Below the pieces are notes generated by a model. That model saw only the letters and a list, made by a program, of their open reading frames with translations. It ran no database searches and was not told where the DNA came from. From contig JBKEAR010000033.1 in the NCBI GenBank assembly GCA_047972425.1, positions 1 through 64,000 on the forward strand: 64,000 bases of DNA, read 5' to 3'. The stretch is from JBKEAR01 sp047972425 (lineage in GTDB: Bacteria > Pseudomonadota > Alphaproteobacteria > JBKEAR01). Made by a program: the position numbers and the translations under genes. Positions 54,062-61,213 of this stretch are shown piece by piece (position 1 is the stretch's first letter; each line of letters starts with the position of its first letter).

Positions 54062-55834
54062 TTAAAATGGGAAAAATAGCGGGATAACAATAACCGATAA
54101 TAAGGCAAAGATGATATTAAGCGGTAGGCCAACTTTTACGAAATCACTAAAATGATAGCCACCTGCCCCATAAACAAATGTATTGGTCTGGTAACCGATA
54201 GGTGTTGCAAAGCTTGCACTGGCCGCAAACATAACCGCAATAATAAACGGCCTTGGGTCTAACCCCAAATGCTGTGCCAACGCAATGGAAATTGGCCCTA
54301 AAAGTACGGCAACCGCATTGTTACTCACCATTTCGGTTAGTAAAGAGGTTAAAACATAGATACCAAATAAAATACCAAGGGGGCCGATATTTTGAGTAAG
54401 TGCCACCACATGCGCCACAATAAATTGGGCGGCACCGGTATTTTCTAGCCCCATGCTTAGGCCGAGCATTCCAAATATTAAAAATAATATGCGCCAATCA
54501 ATGGCATTAAAAGCTTCATCGGGCTCTATGCAGCCTGTTACCATAACAACCACCGCACCAATAATAGCCAAGCCGGCTATAGGCATAATATCAAAGGCTG
54601 CGAGCATCATGACCAAAAAAATCACACCAATCGCTATGGGGGCTTTATTCCGACGAATAGGCTTTTCTTGAGGTTCGGATAAATTGACCACACCGCCATC
54701 GTCCAATAATTTCTTCATGCCTTGGGGTGGCCCTTCAAGCAAAAGTAAATCGGCAAATTTTAATTTGATATCATCAAAGTTTTTTCCCAAATTTTTATCA
54801 TCGCGATGCAGCGCTAATATATATATTCCGTATTTTCGCCGAAGCGCCAACTGGCTAACCATGCGCCCAATAAGGCGAGAATCTTTGCCTATACTGGCTT
54901 CCATCATTACTGTCTTATCGCTGCTAATCGGCTCAAAATTTTCGTTATGGCCGGTAAAACGAATTTGCCCGTCTTCTTTTAACCCAAACAAATAGCCCGC
55001 ATTGGTTTTTAATACCAATCGGTCGCCGGCCTGAATATGCAAATCTTTTAGCTCATTGCGCATAGAAACAACACCTCTAATTACATCGCGTATGGAGGCC
55101 TCGTTCGTATCAATCGGAAATTGCGAAAGCGGTATGCCCACATATTTAGATGTATGCGGAATGAGAATTTCGGCCATAAATCGGCGTTTGGGCTGGGCTG
55201 CAACAAGCTGCGATAGTGAATAACGATCGGGCAATAAAAACCGCCCCGCAAAAATCATATAAATTGCACCCACAGTTGCAAATATTATCCCCGGCATTGT
55301 CATCTCAAACATTCTAATTGGGGGTTGGCCGGCATCGGTTGCAACACCGCTCATTAAAATATTGGTAGATGTACCCACCAAAGTTAGGGTTCCGCCCAAA
55401 ATTGCCGCAAATGAAAGCGGAATGAGTAACCGCGAAGGTGCCACTTTTAAACCACTTGCCAAAGAGATAATAATGGGTGTCATTAAAATGACAATTGGCG
55501 TATTATTCATAAAGGCCGATACCAAAATAACCACAAATATCATTACAATCATCAGCCGTAAAAAAGAGCCTTTGGCAATTTTTTGTAAAATATTCCCAAT
55601 AAGCTGTAATACACCGGTACGCTCTAATGCCGCACTAATAATAAACATCATGGCAATGGTTATGGGGGCGCTATTACTAAATACCGTTAAAAAATCATTG
55701 GTTTTTAATATACCAAAGGCCAATAAAACCGAAGATGCTGCTAATGCAATGACTTCGGGCGGATATTTCTCCCACATAAAGGCAGCAAAAACCAAAACAG
55801 CTAATATCAAAACAAAAATTGCATCTGTGCCCAT
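54062..55834 (-). CDS. SLC13-type anion permease with RCK-C domains (probable sulfate transporter)
   Basis: 590 residues: a divided membrane domain with 'SAFMNNTPIVILMTPI' near residue 107 and 'TEMVSNNAVAVLLGPI' near 505, the paired helix-hairpin motifs of the DASS/SLC13 family. Between them are two TrkA-C/RCK-C cytosolic domains (about 215-380). This architecture is shared with bacterial and algal sulfate transporters (SLT type). It is in one operon with a SulP permease, which strengthens a sulfate call, but other dicarboxylate or anion substrates remain possible. Confidence 0.82.
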   Translation of the reverse strand: MGTDAIFVLILAVLVFAAFMWEKYPPEVIALAASSVLLAFGILKTNDFLTVFSNSAPITIAMMFIISAALERTGVLQLIGNILQKIAKGSFLRLMIVMIFVVILVSAFMNNTPIVILMTPIIISLASGLKVAPSRLLIPLSFAAILGGTLTLVGTSTNILMSGVATDAGQPPIRMFEMTMPGIIFATVGAIYMIFAGRFLLPDRYSLSQLVAAQPKRRFMAEILIPHTSKYVGIPLSQFPIDTNEASIRDVIRGVVSMRNELKDLHIQAGDRLVLKTNAGYLFGLKEDGQIRFTGHNENFEPISSDKTVMMEASIGKDSRLIGRMVSQLALRRKYGIYILALHRDDKNLGKNFDDIKLKFADLLLLEGPPQGMKKLLDDGGVVNLSEPQEKPIRRNKAPIAIGVIFLVMMLAAFDIMPIAGLAIIGAVVVMVTGCIEPDEAFNAIDWRILFLIFGMLGLSMGLENTGAAQFIVAHVVALTQNIGPLGILFGIYVLTSLLTEMVSNNAVAVLLGPISIALAQHLGLDPRPFIIAVMFAASASFATPIGYQTNTFVYGAGGYHFSDFVKVGLPLNIIFALLSVIVIPLFFPF

Positions 55835-55912
55835 AATAACTCCTATAAAATTAGGAAAATGATTATTAGATATTATCTATCTAAACCCAAAAAACCGCAA
55901 CAGCTAAATATT

Positions 55913-57583
55913 TTATCCTTGTTCTCCAATGAGCTCTTCTGCTTTTTTAAGTGCTTGTTTATAGTCCGATGCAAAATTTAAATGGCTTCGGCCTTTATGA
56001 ATATGGGCTTTTTTTAACATTCTTAGGGGTTGGGCTTGCAAACCACTAAAAATAATTGATGTATTGGCATCGGCACATTGATTAATAACGGCTTCTAAAG
56101 CGGCTTCGCCCGTGGCATCTATGTAAGGCACAAGGCGCATGCGCAAAATTAATACCTTAGGCATTTGCCCCATGGCTTTAAATGTATCCACCAAATTGCT
56201 CGCAACGCCAAAAAAGAATGGACCTGTTATCTGGAACACTTCTACCCCTTCGGGTAAATCGAACCTTTGGGCTTCATAAGCGGCATCTTCATCATATAAT
56301 GCGCCCGATTGCCGCCATTCAGATTTAATTTCGACCATCTCAGACATATGCTTCATAAATAACAAACAAGATAAAGTAACCCCAACACCGATAGCAACTG
56401 TAAGATCGACCAAAATTGTAAGCAAAAAGGTTAAAACCATCACAATGCGATCGGTGCGCGACATACGATAAATATGAATAAAATGCCCAATCTCACTCAT
56501 GCCCCAAGCAACCATAAATAAAACTGCCGCTAAAGATGCCATAGGGACAAAAGCCATAATATCCATAGCAAAAAACATAAAAAGCAAAATGAATAAAGCA
56601 TGAAACATACCTGCCACGGGTGTTTTACCACCCGCTTTAATATTGGTAGCGGTGCGCGCAATGGCTCCGGTGGCAGGCAAGCCGCCAAAAAAGGCCGAGG
56701 CAATATTGGCAAAACCTTGCCCGATAAGCTCCTGATTGGAGCGGTGTTTATAACCGGTCATACCATCGGCAACAACGGCCGAAAGCAAAGCTTCAATCCC
56801 CGCTAAAAAAGCAATGGTAAAAGCCGAAGGGATAACGCTTTGCATCTTTGTAAAGCTCCATGTGGGTAGTTGCGGCATGGGAAAGCCCGATGGAATATCC
56901 GAAAAGCGCGAACCAATAGTTTCAACAGGTATATGAAACAACGTAACCAAAACAGCCGATATAACGATGGCTACCAGATAGCTCGGTAATTTGGGTGTAT
57001 ATTTTCTTAACAAAATGATTACAAGTAGAGATGATAATCCAATAGCTAAAGTAGCTAAACTTAATGTATCAATCGTCTTTAAATAAGCTGCCCATTTTGG
57101 GATAAAATCGGCCGGCACATCTTCGAGCTTAAGCCCAAAAAAATCCTTAACTTGGCTAGATGCTATAATTACTGCGATACCCGCCGTAAAGCCAGTAACA
57201 ACCGGTTGTGGCACAAATTTAATAATCTGCCCCATGCGCGCATAGCCAGCAATAACCAAAATGATACCCGCCATAAGGGTGGCTAAAATAAGGCCATCAT
57301 AGCCATGTATAGCAATCACATTAAAAACAACAACCACAAAGGCACCCGTTGGCCCGCCAATCTGCACCCGCGACCCACCCAAAAATGAGATTAAAAAACC
57401 GGCTATAACCGATGTAATAAGCCCTTTATCCGGCGATGCCCCCGATGCAATTGCCAAAGCCATACCCAAAGGTAAAGCCACAATAGCAACTGTTAAGCCG
57501 GCAATAAAATCAGAGCGTAAATCCGCAAGTGAATAGCCATTTTTTATTAAAGTAAAGAATTTAGGGGTAAATGTTGGGTTCAT
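55913..57583 (-). CDS. SulP-family anion transporter with STAS domain
   Basis: A 556-residue SulP protein: 'LRSDFIAGLTVAIVALPLGMALAIASGASPDKGL' near the N-terminus, the 'GGSRVQIGGPTGAFVVV' signature near residue 75, about 12 helices, and a C-terminal STAS domain (about 435-550). Family substrates are sulfate, bicarbonate or C4-dicarboxylates. Co-directional with the SLC13-type gene downstream (78 bp). Confidence 0.88.
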   Translation of the reverse strand: MNPTFTPKFFTLIKNGYSLADLRSDFIAGLTVAIVALPLGMALAIASGASPDKGLITSVIAGFLISFLGGSRVQIGGPTGAFVVVVFNVIAIHGYDGLILATLMAGIILVIAGYARMGQIIKFVPQPVVTGFTAGIAVIIASSQVKDFFGLKLEDVPADFIPKWAAYLKTIDTLSLATLAIGLSSLLVIILLRKYTPKLPSYLVAIVISAVLVTLFHIPVETIGSRFSDIPSGFPMPQLPTWSFTKMQSVIPSAFTIAFLAGIEALLSAVVADGMTGYKHRSNQELIGQGFANIASAFFGGLPATGAIARTATNIKAGGKTPVAGMFHALFILLFMFFAMDIMAFVPMASLAAVLFMVAWGMSEIGHFIHIYRMSRTDRIVMVLTFLLTILVDLTVAIGVGVTLSCLLFMKHMSEMVEIKSEWRQSGALYDEDAAYEAQRFDLPEGVEVFQITGPFFFGVASNLVDTFKAMGQMPKVLILRMRLVPYIDATGEAALEAVINQCADANTSIIFSGLQAQPLRMLKKAHIHKGRSHLNFASDYKQALKKAEELIGEQG

Positions 57584-57845
57584 ATTATTTTATTTCTTTA
57601 TTAATTGTTTTTATCTATGGGGCAAAACCATCAATATGGTTACCTTAAACAAAGCGATAAATTATAATAGCTGTTTACTATGAATACAAGATAAATACAG
57701 TTTTGTCTGTAGGGTATTATTGATGCACACAATTATTTAAGAAATGCTGTTGGTATTTTCAACGATAAACTAAACAATAACCTGAACAATAAAAACAAGA
57801 AAAATTAAAAGCAATAAAATAATACAATAAAAACAATCTTTTAAC
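57584..57845. other. A/T-rich intergenic region
   Basis: 262 bp between the SulP start and the prophage attachment site. I see no gene or clear hairpin. It must contain the SulP promoter on the minus strand. Confidence 0.4.
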
Positions 57846-57890
57846 TGGTGGGCGTAACTGGGATTGAACCAGTGACCCCTTCGATGTCAA
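57846..57890 (-). other. Prophage attachment site: 3' half of tRNA-Val(GAC)
   Basis: Read on the minus strand: anticodon loop TTGACAT (GAC), anticodon-stem 3' arm CGAAG, variable GGGTC, T arm ACTGG-TTCAATC-CCAGT, acceptor TACGCCC, discriminator A and CCA. The 5' anticodon arm and everything before it are missing, so this is a tRNA remnant and not a gene. Such 3' halves are left when a tyrosine recombinase integrates into a tRNA. Its CCA side faces the chromosome and its open side faces the phage genes. Confidence 0.82.
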
Positions 57891-57970
57891 AACCGTTACT
57901 TGCTTGGAAAGTACAGCTTTACAGCCATTTCATTAAGACACAACCCCTCTAAAACATAGGTAAAAACACT

Positions 57971-57994
57971 TATAACCTGACCTATAACCTGACC
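57971..57994. repeat. 12-bp tandem direct repeat near the attachment site
   Basis: TATAACCTGACC twice in succession, 81 bp inside the phage from the core site. Position and size would suit integrase arm-type binding sites. The rest of 57891-58058 holds no gene I can support. Confidence 0.4.
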
Positions 57995-58058
57995 TCGATA
58001 TAATCTCTTTTTTGTTTCTTTAAATCATAAGCCCACTTTTTATGGTGGAGTATCTCTT

Positions 58059-58232
58059 TTATGCTTTTTTCGGTGGTTTTTTCTTCGTAACCTTAAATTC
58101 TTTTTTCCGTTCTCTATAAACTAATCAGCAAATAGCGTTTTTGGTTGTATTAAAATCATTAGCTATCTCGCTATAAGGCTTGCCACTATCAGCGAGTTTT
58201 AATATTTCGTCAATTTGGGTTTTTGTTCTCAT
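58059..58232 (-). pseudogene. Small helix-turn-helix protein with an in-frame TGA
   Basis: The frame begins at ATG 58232, overlapping the o-spanin stop as ATGA. It reads 35 residues ('QIDEILKLADSGKPYSEIA' then 'TTKNAIC'), meets TGA at 58125-58127, and continues in frame for 21 basic residues ('LVYRERKKEFKV') to TAA. The joined sequence looks like a short recognition-helix protein of GcrA or sigma-region-4 style ('TTKNAI-x-GLVYR'). A GGA to TGA change would explain the stop. Confidence 0.55.
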
Positions 58233-58429
58233 TTACTCTTTCCACATCTCTTTTGATAAATTGTATTATGTGTGTATATTTGTCGCTTAGTCTCAACCGT
58301 ATCCGTGTTATGACCATACAAATAATCATAAGCCACACATTCAGCATCACTGCCTAAGCCAACCATTTTGCTGCAACCGCTTGTCCATATCATCATCACT
58401 AATATTGTTAGTTTCTGTAGTTGCTTCAT
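58229..58429 (-). CDS. Outer-membrane spanin-like lipoprotein (Rz1)
   Basis: 66 residues from ATG 58429 (GGAGG upstream). It has a lipoprotein signal peptide ending 'WTSGC' (Cys19) and a short mature part. It starts inside the i-spanin frame, as Rz1 does inside Rz. Rz/Rz1 pairs fuse inner and outer membranes in the last step of lysis. The mature part is not Pro-rich as in lambda, so the call rests on architecture and position. Confidence 0.65.
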   Translation of the reverse strand: MKQLQKLTILVMMIWTSGCSKMVGLGSDAECVAYDYLYGHNTDTVETKRQIYTHNTIYQKRCGKSK

Positions 58430-58583
58430 GTTTTTGCCTCCATGCTTCTTTTTGTTCTTTTTCGTTATCAATTTTCTTTTTGGTGCGTTGCCGGCTATTT
58501 TCTTTGCCTACCCCCAATAAAAAAGCACTTAAAATAAGTGCCAAAACAATTCCGATTTTTATTAATATCGCTTTAAACTTCAT
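58347..58583 (-). CDS. Inner-membrane spanin-like protein (Rz)
   Basis: 78 residues from ATG 58583: an N-terminal membrane helix (about 4-25) followed by a charged coiled-coil region rich in Lys, Glu and Gln. This is the type II i-spanin layout. It overlaps the o-spanin gene by 83 bp in another frame and the preceding small membrane gene by 11 bp. Sequence is not recognised beyond the layout. Confidence 0.65.
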   Translation of the reverse strand: MKFKAILIKIGIVLALILSAFLLGVGKENSRQRTKKKIDNEKEQKEAWRQKHEATTETNNISDDDMDKRLQQNGWLRQ

Positions 58584-58794
58584 CCACAGGTTCACTATCA
58601 TCTTCCCCCTCCATATCATCAAACCATTTTAAGGCGCTTAAATGTTGCAGCCAGTTACGCCGCCAGCCGTAAAATAAATTAACGGCTAATATTCCTAAAA
58701 CTATCCGCCCTGCCGTTAAATCAAACGGATAAACCAAAAGCAGAATAACAATCAATATCCCCGTATGAATAAGCCATTGTTTATGTTTTTCCAT
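58573..58794 (-). CDS. Small phage membrane protein
   Basis: 73 residues from ATG 58794. Two hydrophobic segments (about 8-24 and 27-44) and an acidic C-terminal tail ('DDMEGEDDSEPVDEV'). Located between endolysin and spanin genes, so a holin or antiholin role is plausible. It overlaps the upstream gene by 14 bp. Confidence 0.6.
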   Translation of the reverse strand: MEKHKQWLIHTGILIVILLLVYPFDLTAGRIVLGILAVNLFYGWRRNWLQHLSALKWFDDMEGEDDSEPVDEV

Positions 58795-58978
58795 TTTGTT
58801 TGACCTCGCAAACTGGTTTTCTAACGTCAAGGTAAAAAATCAAACATAAGCAAACCGCGATTAATCCCAATAAGGATATTCTCAGAATCCCTACAACAGG
58901 GTTAATCAACAAATACAAACAAATAGTAATTGCGAAAACATAAGCCCAGTTACGTCTTGAAAAAATTGGATGTTTCAT
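58781..58978 (-). CDS. Small phage membrane protein, holin candidate
   Basis: 65 residues: basic N-terminus, two hydrophobic helices (about 11-27 and 31-50), and a short basic tail. It lies directly downstream of the endolysin. Two-helix topology with charged ends fits class II holins, but no family is recognised. Confidence 0.58.
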   Translation of the reverse strand: MKHPIFSRRNWAYVFAITICLYLLINPVVGILRISLLGLIAVCLCLIFYLDVRKPVCEVKQNGKT

Positions 58979-58994
58979 TATCTAAAATCCTTTC

Positions 58995-59399
58995 CTACCT
59001 AAAATCCTTTTCTCTCACCGTAAAAGACGGGCAAGCTTTATTTGCAAACTCATAATGTCCGTGAAGTGTGGCATTAGGGAACTGTTTCCATAGTTCTTGC
59101 ACCAATGTTTTCATAGCTGCTTTTTGGCGGTAAGTACGGGTATCTTTTGGGTTCAATTTTTTATCCACACCGCCTACATAAGCAATACCTATAGAGCGAG
59201 CATTTTGGCCATGCACATGCGCCCCGATACGCTCAATCGGGCGGCCTTTTTCAATCGTACCATTAAGGCGAATAAGATAATGATAACCAATATCATTCCA
59301 GCCCCTTTGTTTATGCCACCCTCTAATGGTTGCTACACTATAATCTTTGCCCTCAACCGTTGCTGTGCAATGTAAAATAATCTTTTCAATCTTTCTCAT
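58995..59399 (-). CDS. N-acetylmuramoyl-L-alanine amidase (endolysin)
   Basis: 134 residues from ATG 59399; a longer reading to 59498 would run into the upstream gene. An Amidase_2/T7-lysozyme fold: zinc His in 'IILHCTATVEGKDYS' (residue 9), 'GWNDIGYHYLI', 'RIGAHVHGQNARSIGIAYVGG', and second zinc ligands in 'LHGHYEFANKACPSF' (His and Cys). It cleaves the amide between muramic acid and L-Ala. No signal peptide, so release depends on a holin. Confidence 0.92.
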   Translation of the reverse strand: MRKIEKIILHCTATVEGKDYSVATIRGWHKQRGWNDIGYHYLIRLNGTIEKGRPIERIGAHVHGQNARSIGIAYVGGVDKKLNPKDTRTYRQKAAMKTLVQELWKQFPNATLHGHYEFANKACPSFTVREKDFR

Positions 59400-59401
59400 G
59401 A

Positions 59402-59608
59402 TCACACTCTCCAAAGCTTTAATGCAAAATGGGCAGCCGAGGCTAAACCCCCACCTAAAAATATAAACATCCACCATGCCCCTTTTGCACGTTGCCATTC
59501 TTTTCTTAGTTCTTTGACTTCTTTCAGCAATTCATCAAGCTGGGCTTCTCTGTGTTTACTGGTTTCTTCTAAACGTGTTAAACGTTCAATAAAAGCTTGT
59601 TCATCCAT
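59402..59608 (-). CDS. Coiled-coil, single-helix phage membrane protein
   Basis: 68 residues: an N-terminal amphipathic coiled coil (about 5-40, 'IERLTRLEETSKHREAQLDELLKEVKELR') and one transmembrane helix (about 46-62, 'WMFIFLGGGLASAAHFAL'). This layout recurs in phage lysis cassettes next to endolysins and is often labelled holin-like. Its stop is 2 bp before the endolysin start. Confidence 0.65.
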   Translation of the reverse strand: MDEQAFIERLTRLEETSKHREAQLDELLKEVKELRKEWQRAKGAWWMFIFLGGGLASAAHFALKLWRV

Positions 59609-59641
59609 TTATTTTCTCTCCTAATGTTTTTTGAACATAAA

Positions 59642-59665
59642 AAAACCACCCAAATGGGTGGTTTT
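59642..59665 (-). terminator. Terminator after the DUF3800 gene
   Basis: Stem CCACCCA / TGGGTGG extended by A/T pairs, with a T-run of about seven on the minus strand, 36 bp past the DUF3800 stop and before the lysis genes. Confidence 0.85.
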
Positions 59666-59700
59666 AGAATTTTAATATTTGTACCTTTATAACTCGTGGC

Positions 59701-60501
59701 TTAACCAGAATTAAACTTTTGTGTCAATTTTTCTAGCTGTGTTTTTGTCGGCTTTTGTTTGCCGTGACCCCTTACACACAAACACATAGATACCCCACCC
59801 TTCTTTTTTTCGAATTTTGCACAAATATTTTTTAAATCTAAGTGATATTGTTCAACATGATTATAGTTTCTATAGCCAGACAACTCGTCTGGCGTATAAT
59901 GTTGCCTTTCTAAATCTGCTCGTATTAGTGCTGCAAATATATCTGCCAACTGTAACCCTGCTGTAAGTAAAGAGTCGGCAAACATTGGGGCTTCCAAAAT
60001 GTTTTTTAATGTCTTTCCATGAGTATTCCCGAAGTAATAACCTAAAAGGCTTTTTGCGGCACCATAGTCTGTCCCTTTATTTGGTGTTATATGTGCCATT
60101 CGGGAATCTATTATCACGATTCCCTCACCTTGTACATAATCAAGGTGCTTCTCGTAAAATGAAATTATATGAGTTAGCCCAGCTATATACTCTTTAGCAC
60201 TTATATAAACTTTATTTGGTTCTTTCCGTAAACAATATGTGAATGATACGCCATTGTATTTTTTTACAAGCCTTATCACAGCTTTTAAAAATTTTTGCCT
60301 TAGCTCATTTTTTGCATTACCAGGTCGTACAAGGTCAGCACCTTTTATTTCATATTCGTATGCCTCTACTCCTAAATTCTTGATCTGTTCATCAAAGAAA
60401 CTTCTTTTAAGTCTTACGAGGTCTTGAGTATAATCTTTCCAGCTATTAATAGGTAAGGCTATCCCAGCCAGAACAAAAGTTGGTGTTTGGGAAGATTTCA
60501 T
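59701..60501 (-). CDS. DUF3800-family protein, 5' end frameshifted
   Basis: From the first in-frame ATG (60501) there are 266 residues, with the family core 'GIVIIDSRM' and 'DSLLTAGLQLADIFAALIR'. The family's hallmark N-terminus ('KYALYIDESG') lies upstream in the same frame but has no start codon. The likely original ATG (60572, with AGGAG ten bases before it) is in the next frame; one extra G in the G-run after it would join them. The protein is either inactive, made by slippage, or starts late. DUF3800 proteins are frequent phage cargo, perhaps RNase-H-like nucleases. Confidence 0.72.
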   Translation of the reverse strand: MKSSQTPTFVLAGIALPINSWKDYTQDLVRLKRSFFDEQIKNLGVEAYEYEIKGADLVRPGNAKNELRQKFLKAVIRLVKKYNGVSFTYCLRKEPNKVYISAKEYIAGLTHIISFYEKHLDYVQGEGIVIIDSRMAHITPNKGTDYGAAKSLLGYYFGNTHGKTLKNILEAPMFADSLLTAGLQLADIFAALIRADLERQHYTPDELSGYRNYNHVEQYHLDLKNICAKFEKKKGGVSMCLCVRGHGKQKPTKTQLEKLTQKFNSG

Positions 60502-60577
60502 GGGAATAGAAATAGAATTAGGTAAACCAGACTCATCTATGTATAATGCGTATTTAATTTTATGTCCCCCATATTGA

Positions 60578-60601
60578 TTAGGCTCCTAAAAAGGAGCCTA
60601 A
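60578..60601 (-). promoter_or_regulatory. Hairpin sequestering the DUF3800 ribosome-binding site
   Basis: A perfect 10-bp stem (TTAGGCTCCT / AGGAGCCTAA on the minus strand) with a TTTT loop. The 3' arm contains the AGGAG site for ATG 60572. There is no T-run after the stem, so it is more likely a translational switch than a terminator. Confidence 0.6.
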
Positions 60602-60669
60602 GGGCGTCCACACCGTAAATATAATTACTAAGTTGCCATGAAAGGCTACTAAATGTGAACTTTGATTAA

Positions 60670-60698
60670 AATGTATGCATTATATGTATTTTTGTCAA
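60670..60698 (-). promoter_or_regulatory. Sigma-70-type promoter for the DUF3800 gene
   Basis: Minus strand TTGACA (60693-60698) and TACATT (60670-60675) with 17-bp spacing, about 100 bp upstream of the likely original start codon. Transcription would begin near 60663. Confidence 0.6.
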
Positions 60699-60748
60699 TG
60701 ATTTTCGTAAATGTCTTGGATTTAACACACTTACACAGTACTTTTCTA

Positions 60749-60762
60749 TTCTACATGTAGAA
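60749..60762. promoter_or_regulatory. 14-bp perfect palindrome
   Basis: TTCTACATGTAGAA, about 50 bp upstream of the DUF3800 promoter; a second dyad TAATTG-N4-CAATTA lies at 60775-60790. Possible phage repressor sites. The rest of 60602-60839 shows no gene. Confidence 0.4.
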
Positions 60763-60839
60763 CTAAAAACACACTAATTGAACCCAATTAAAAAGATTCG
60801 ATAACTCATATATCGTTTAAACAAACCCCTTTCAACAAT

Positions 60840-60863
60840 AAAAAGAGCCATAAGGCTCTTTTT
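60840..60863 (-). terminator. Terminator after the 104-aa phage gene
   Basis: Stem AAAAAGAGCC / GGCTCTTTTT with an ATAA loop, T-run on both strands, 35 bp beyond the stop at 60898. Confidence 0.88.
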
Positions 60864-60897
60864 CTGTAACATTTCTCTAATTGTAGTTAAGTCGCAG

Positions 60898-61212
60898 CTA
60901 GCGAATTAAATTATTTATTATCAATCCGCTTGACATTTTACATTCGCTCGCAGTATAACTCTCACTTCTTCTTTCGCATTCAACCTTCATATAATGTTCT
61001 AATATATCCCCAATTTTTTCTGTATTTTTAGAAATATTTTCAAGCTCATCTATTGTATCTGATGATAAATCATTCAAACTATCAGCTAAATCTTCAAGTT
61101 CATACTCATAATCATTTACATAAGGCATACTCCGCTTAATTGTTTGTCCTAGATACAATACACTTAAAACTATTACTGACAAGTACATTATATGAATATA
61201 ATATTTTCTCAC
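60898..61212 (-). CDS. Phage membrane-anchored coiled-coil protein
   Basis: 104 residues from a GTG start one base after the stop of the large virion gene, with GGAGGG upstream. One N-terminal membrane helix (about 7-23) and an acidic helical region (about 36-75, 'ELEDLADSLNDLSSDTIDELENISKNTEKIGDILEHY'). Three Cys near the C-terminus (numbering by eye: 79, 91 and nearby). Unrecognised; co-translation with the virion protein is likely. Confidence 0.65.
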   Translation of the reverse strand: MRKYYIHIMYLSVIVLSVLYLGQTIKRSMPYVNDYEYELEDLADSLNDLSSDTIDELENISKNTEKIGDILEHYMKVECERRSESYTASECKMSSGLIINNLIR

Positions 61213-61213
61213 C

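Noticed and set aside
55362..55862. A 166-residue plus-strand frame opposite the SLC13-type permease
   Set aside because: It lies fully antisense to a gene with clear membrane-transporter motifs, has no ribosome site and shows biased composition expected of a shadow frame.
57846..57935. A complete tRNA on the minus strand
   Set aside because: No 5' acceptor strand, D arm or 5' anticodon arm that could pair with the 3' half was found within about 150 bp.
58059..58232. TGA as a sense codon (recoded genetic code)
   Set aside because: dctQ, agt and the o-spanin end naturally at TGA directly overlapping the next start codon, so TGA is a normal stop here.
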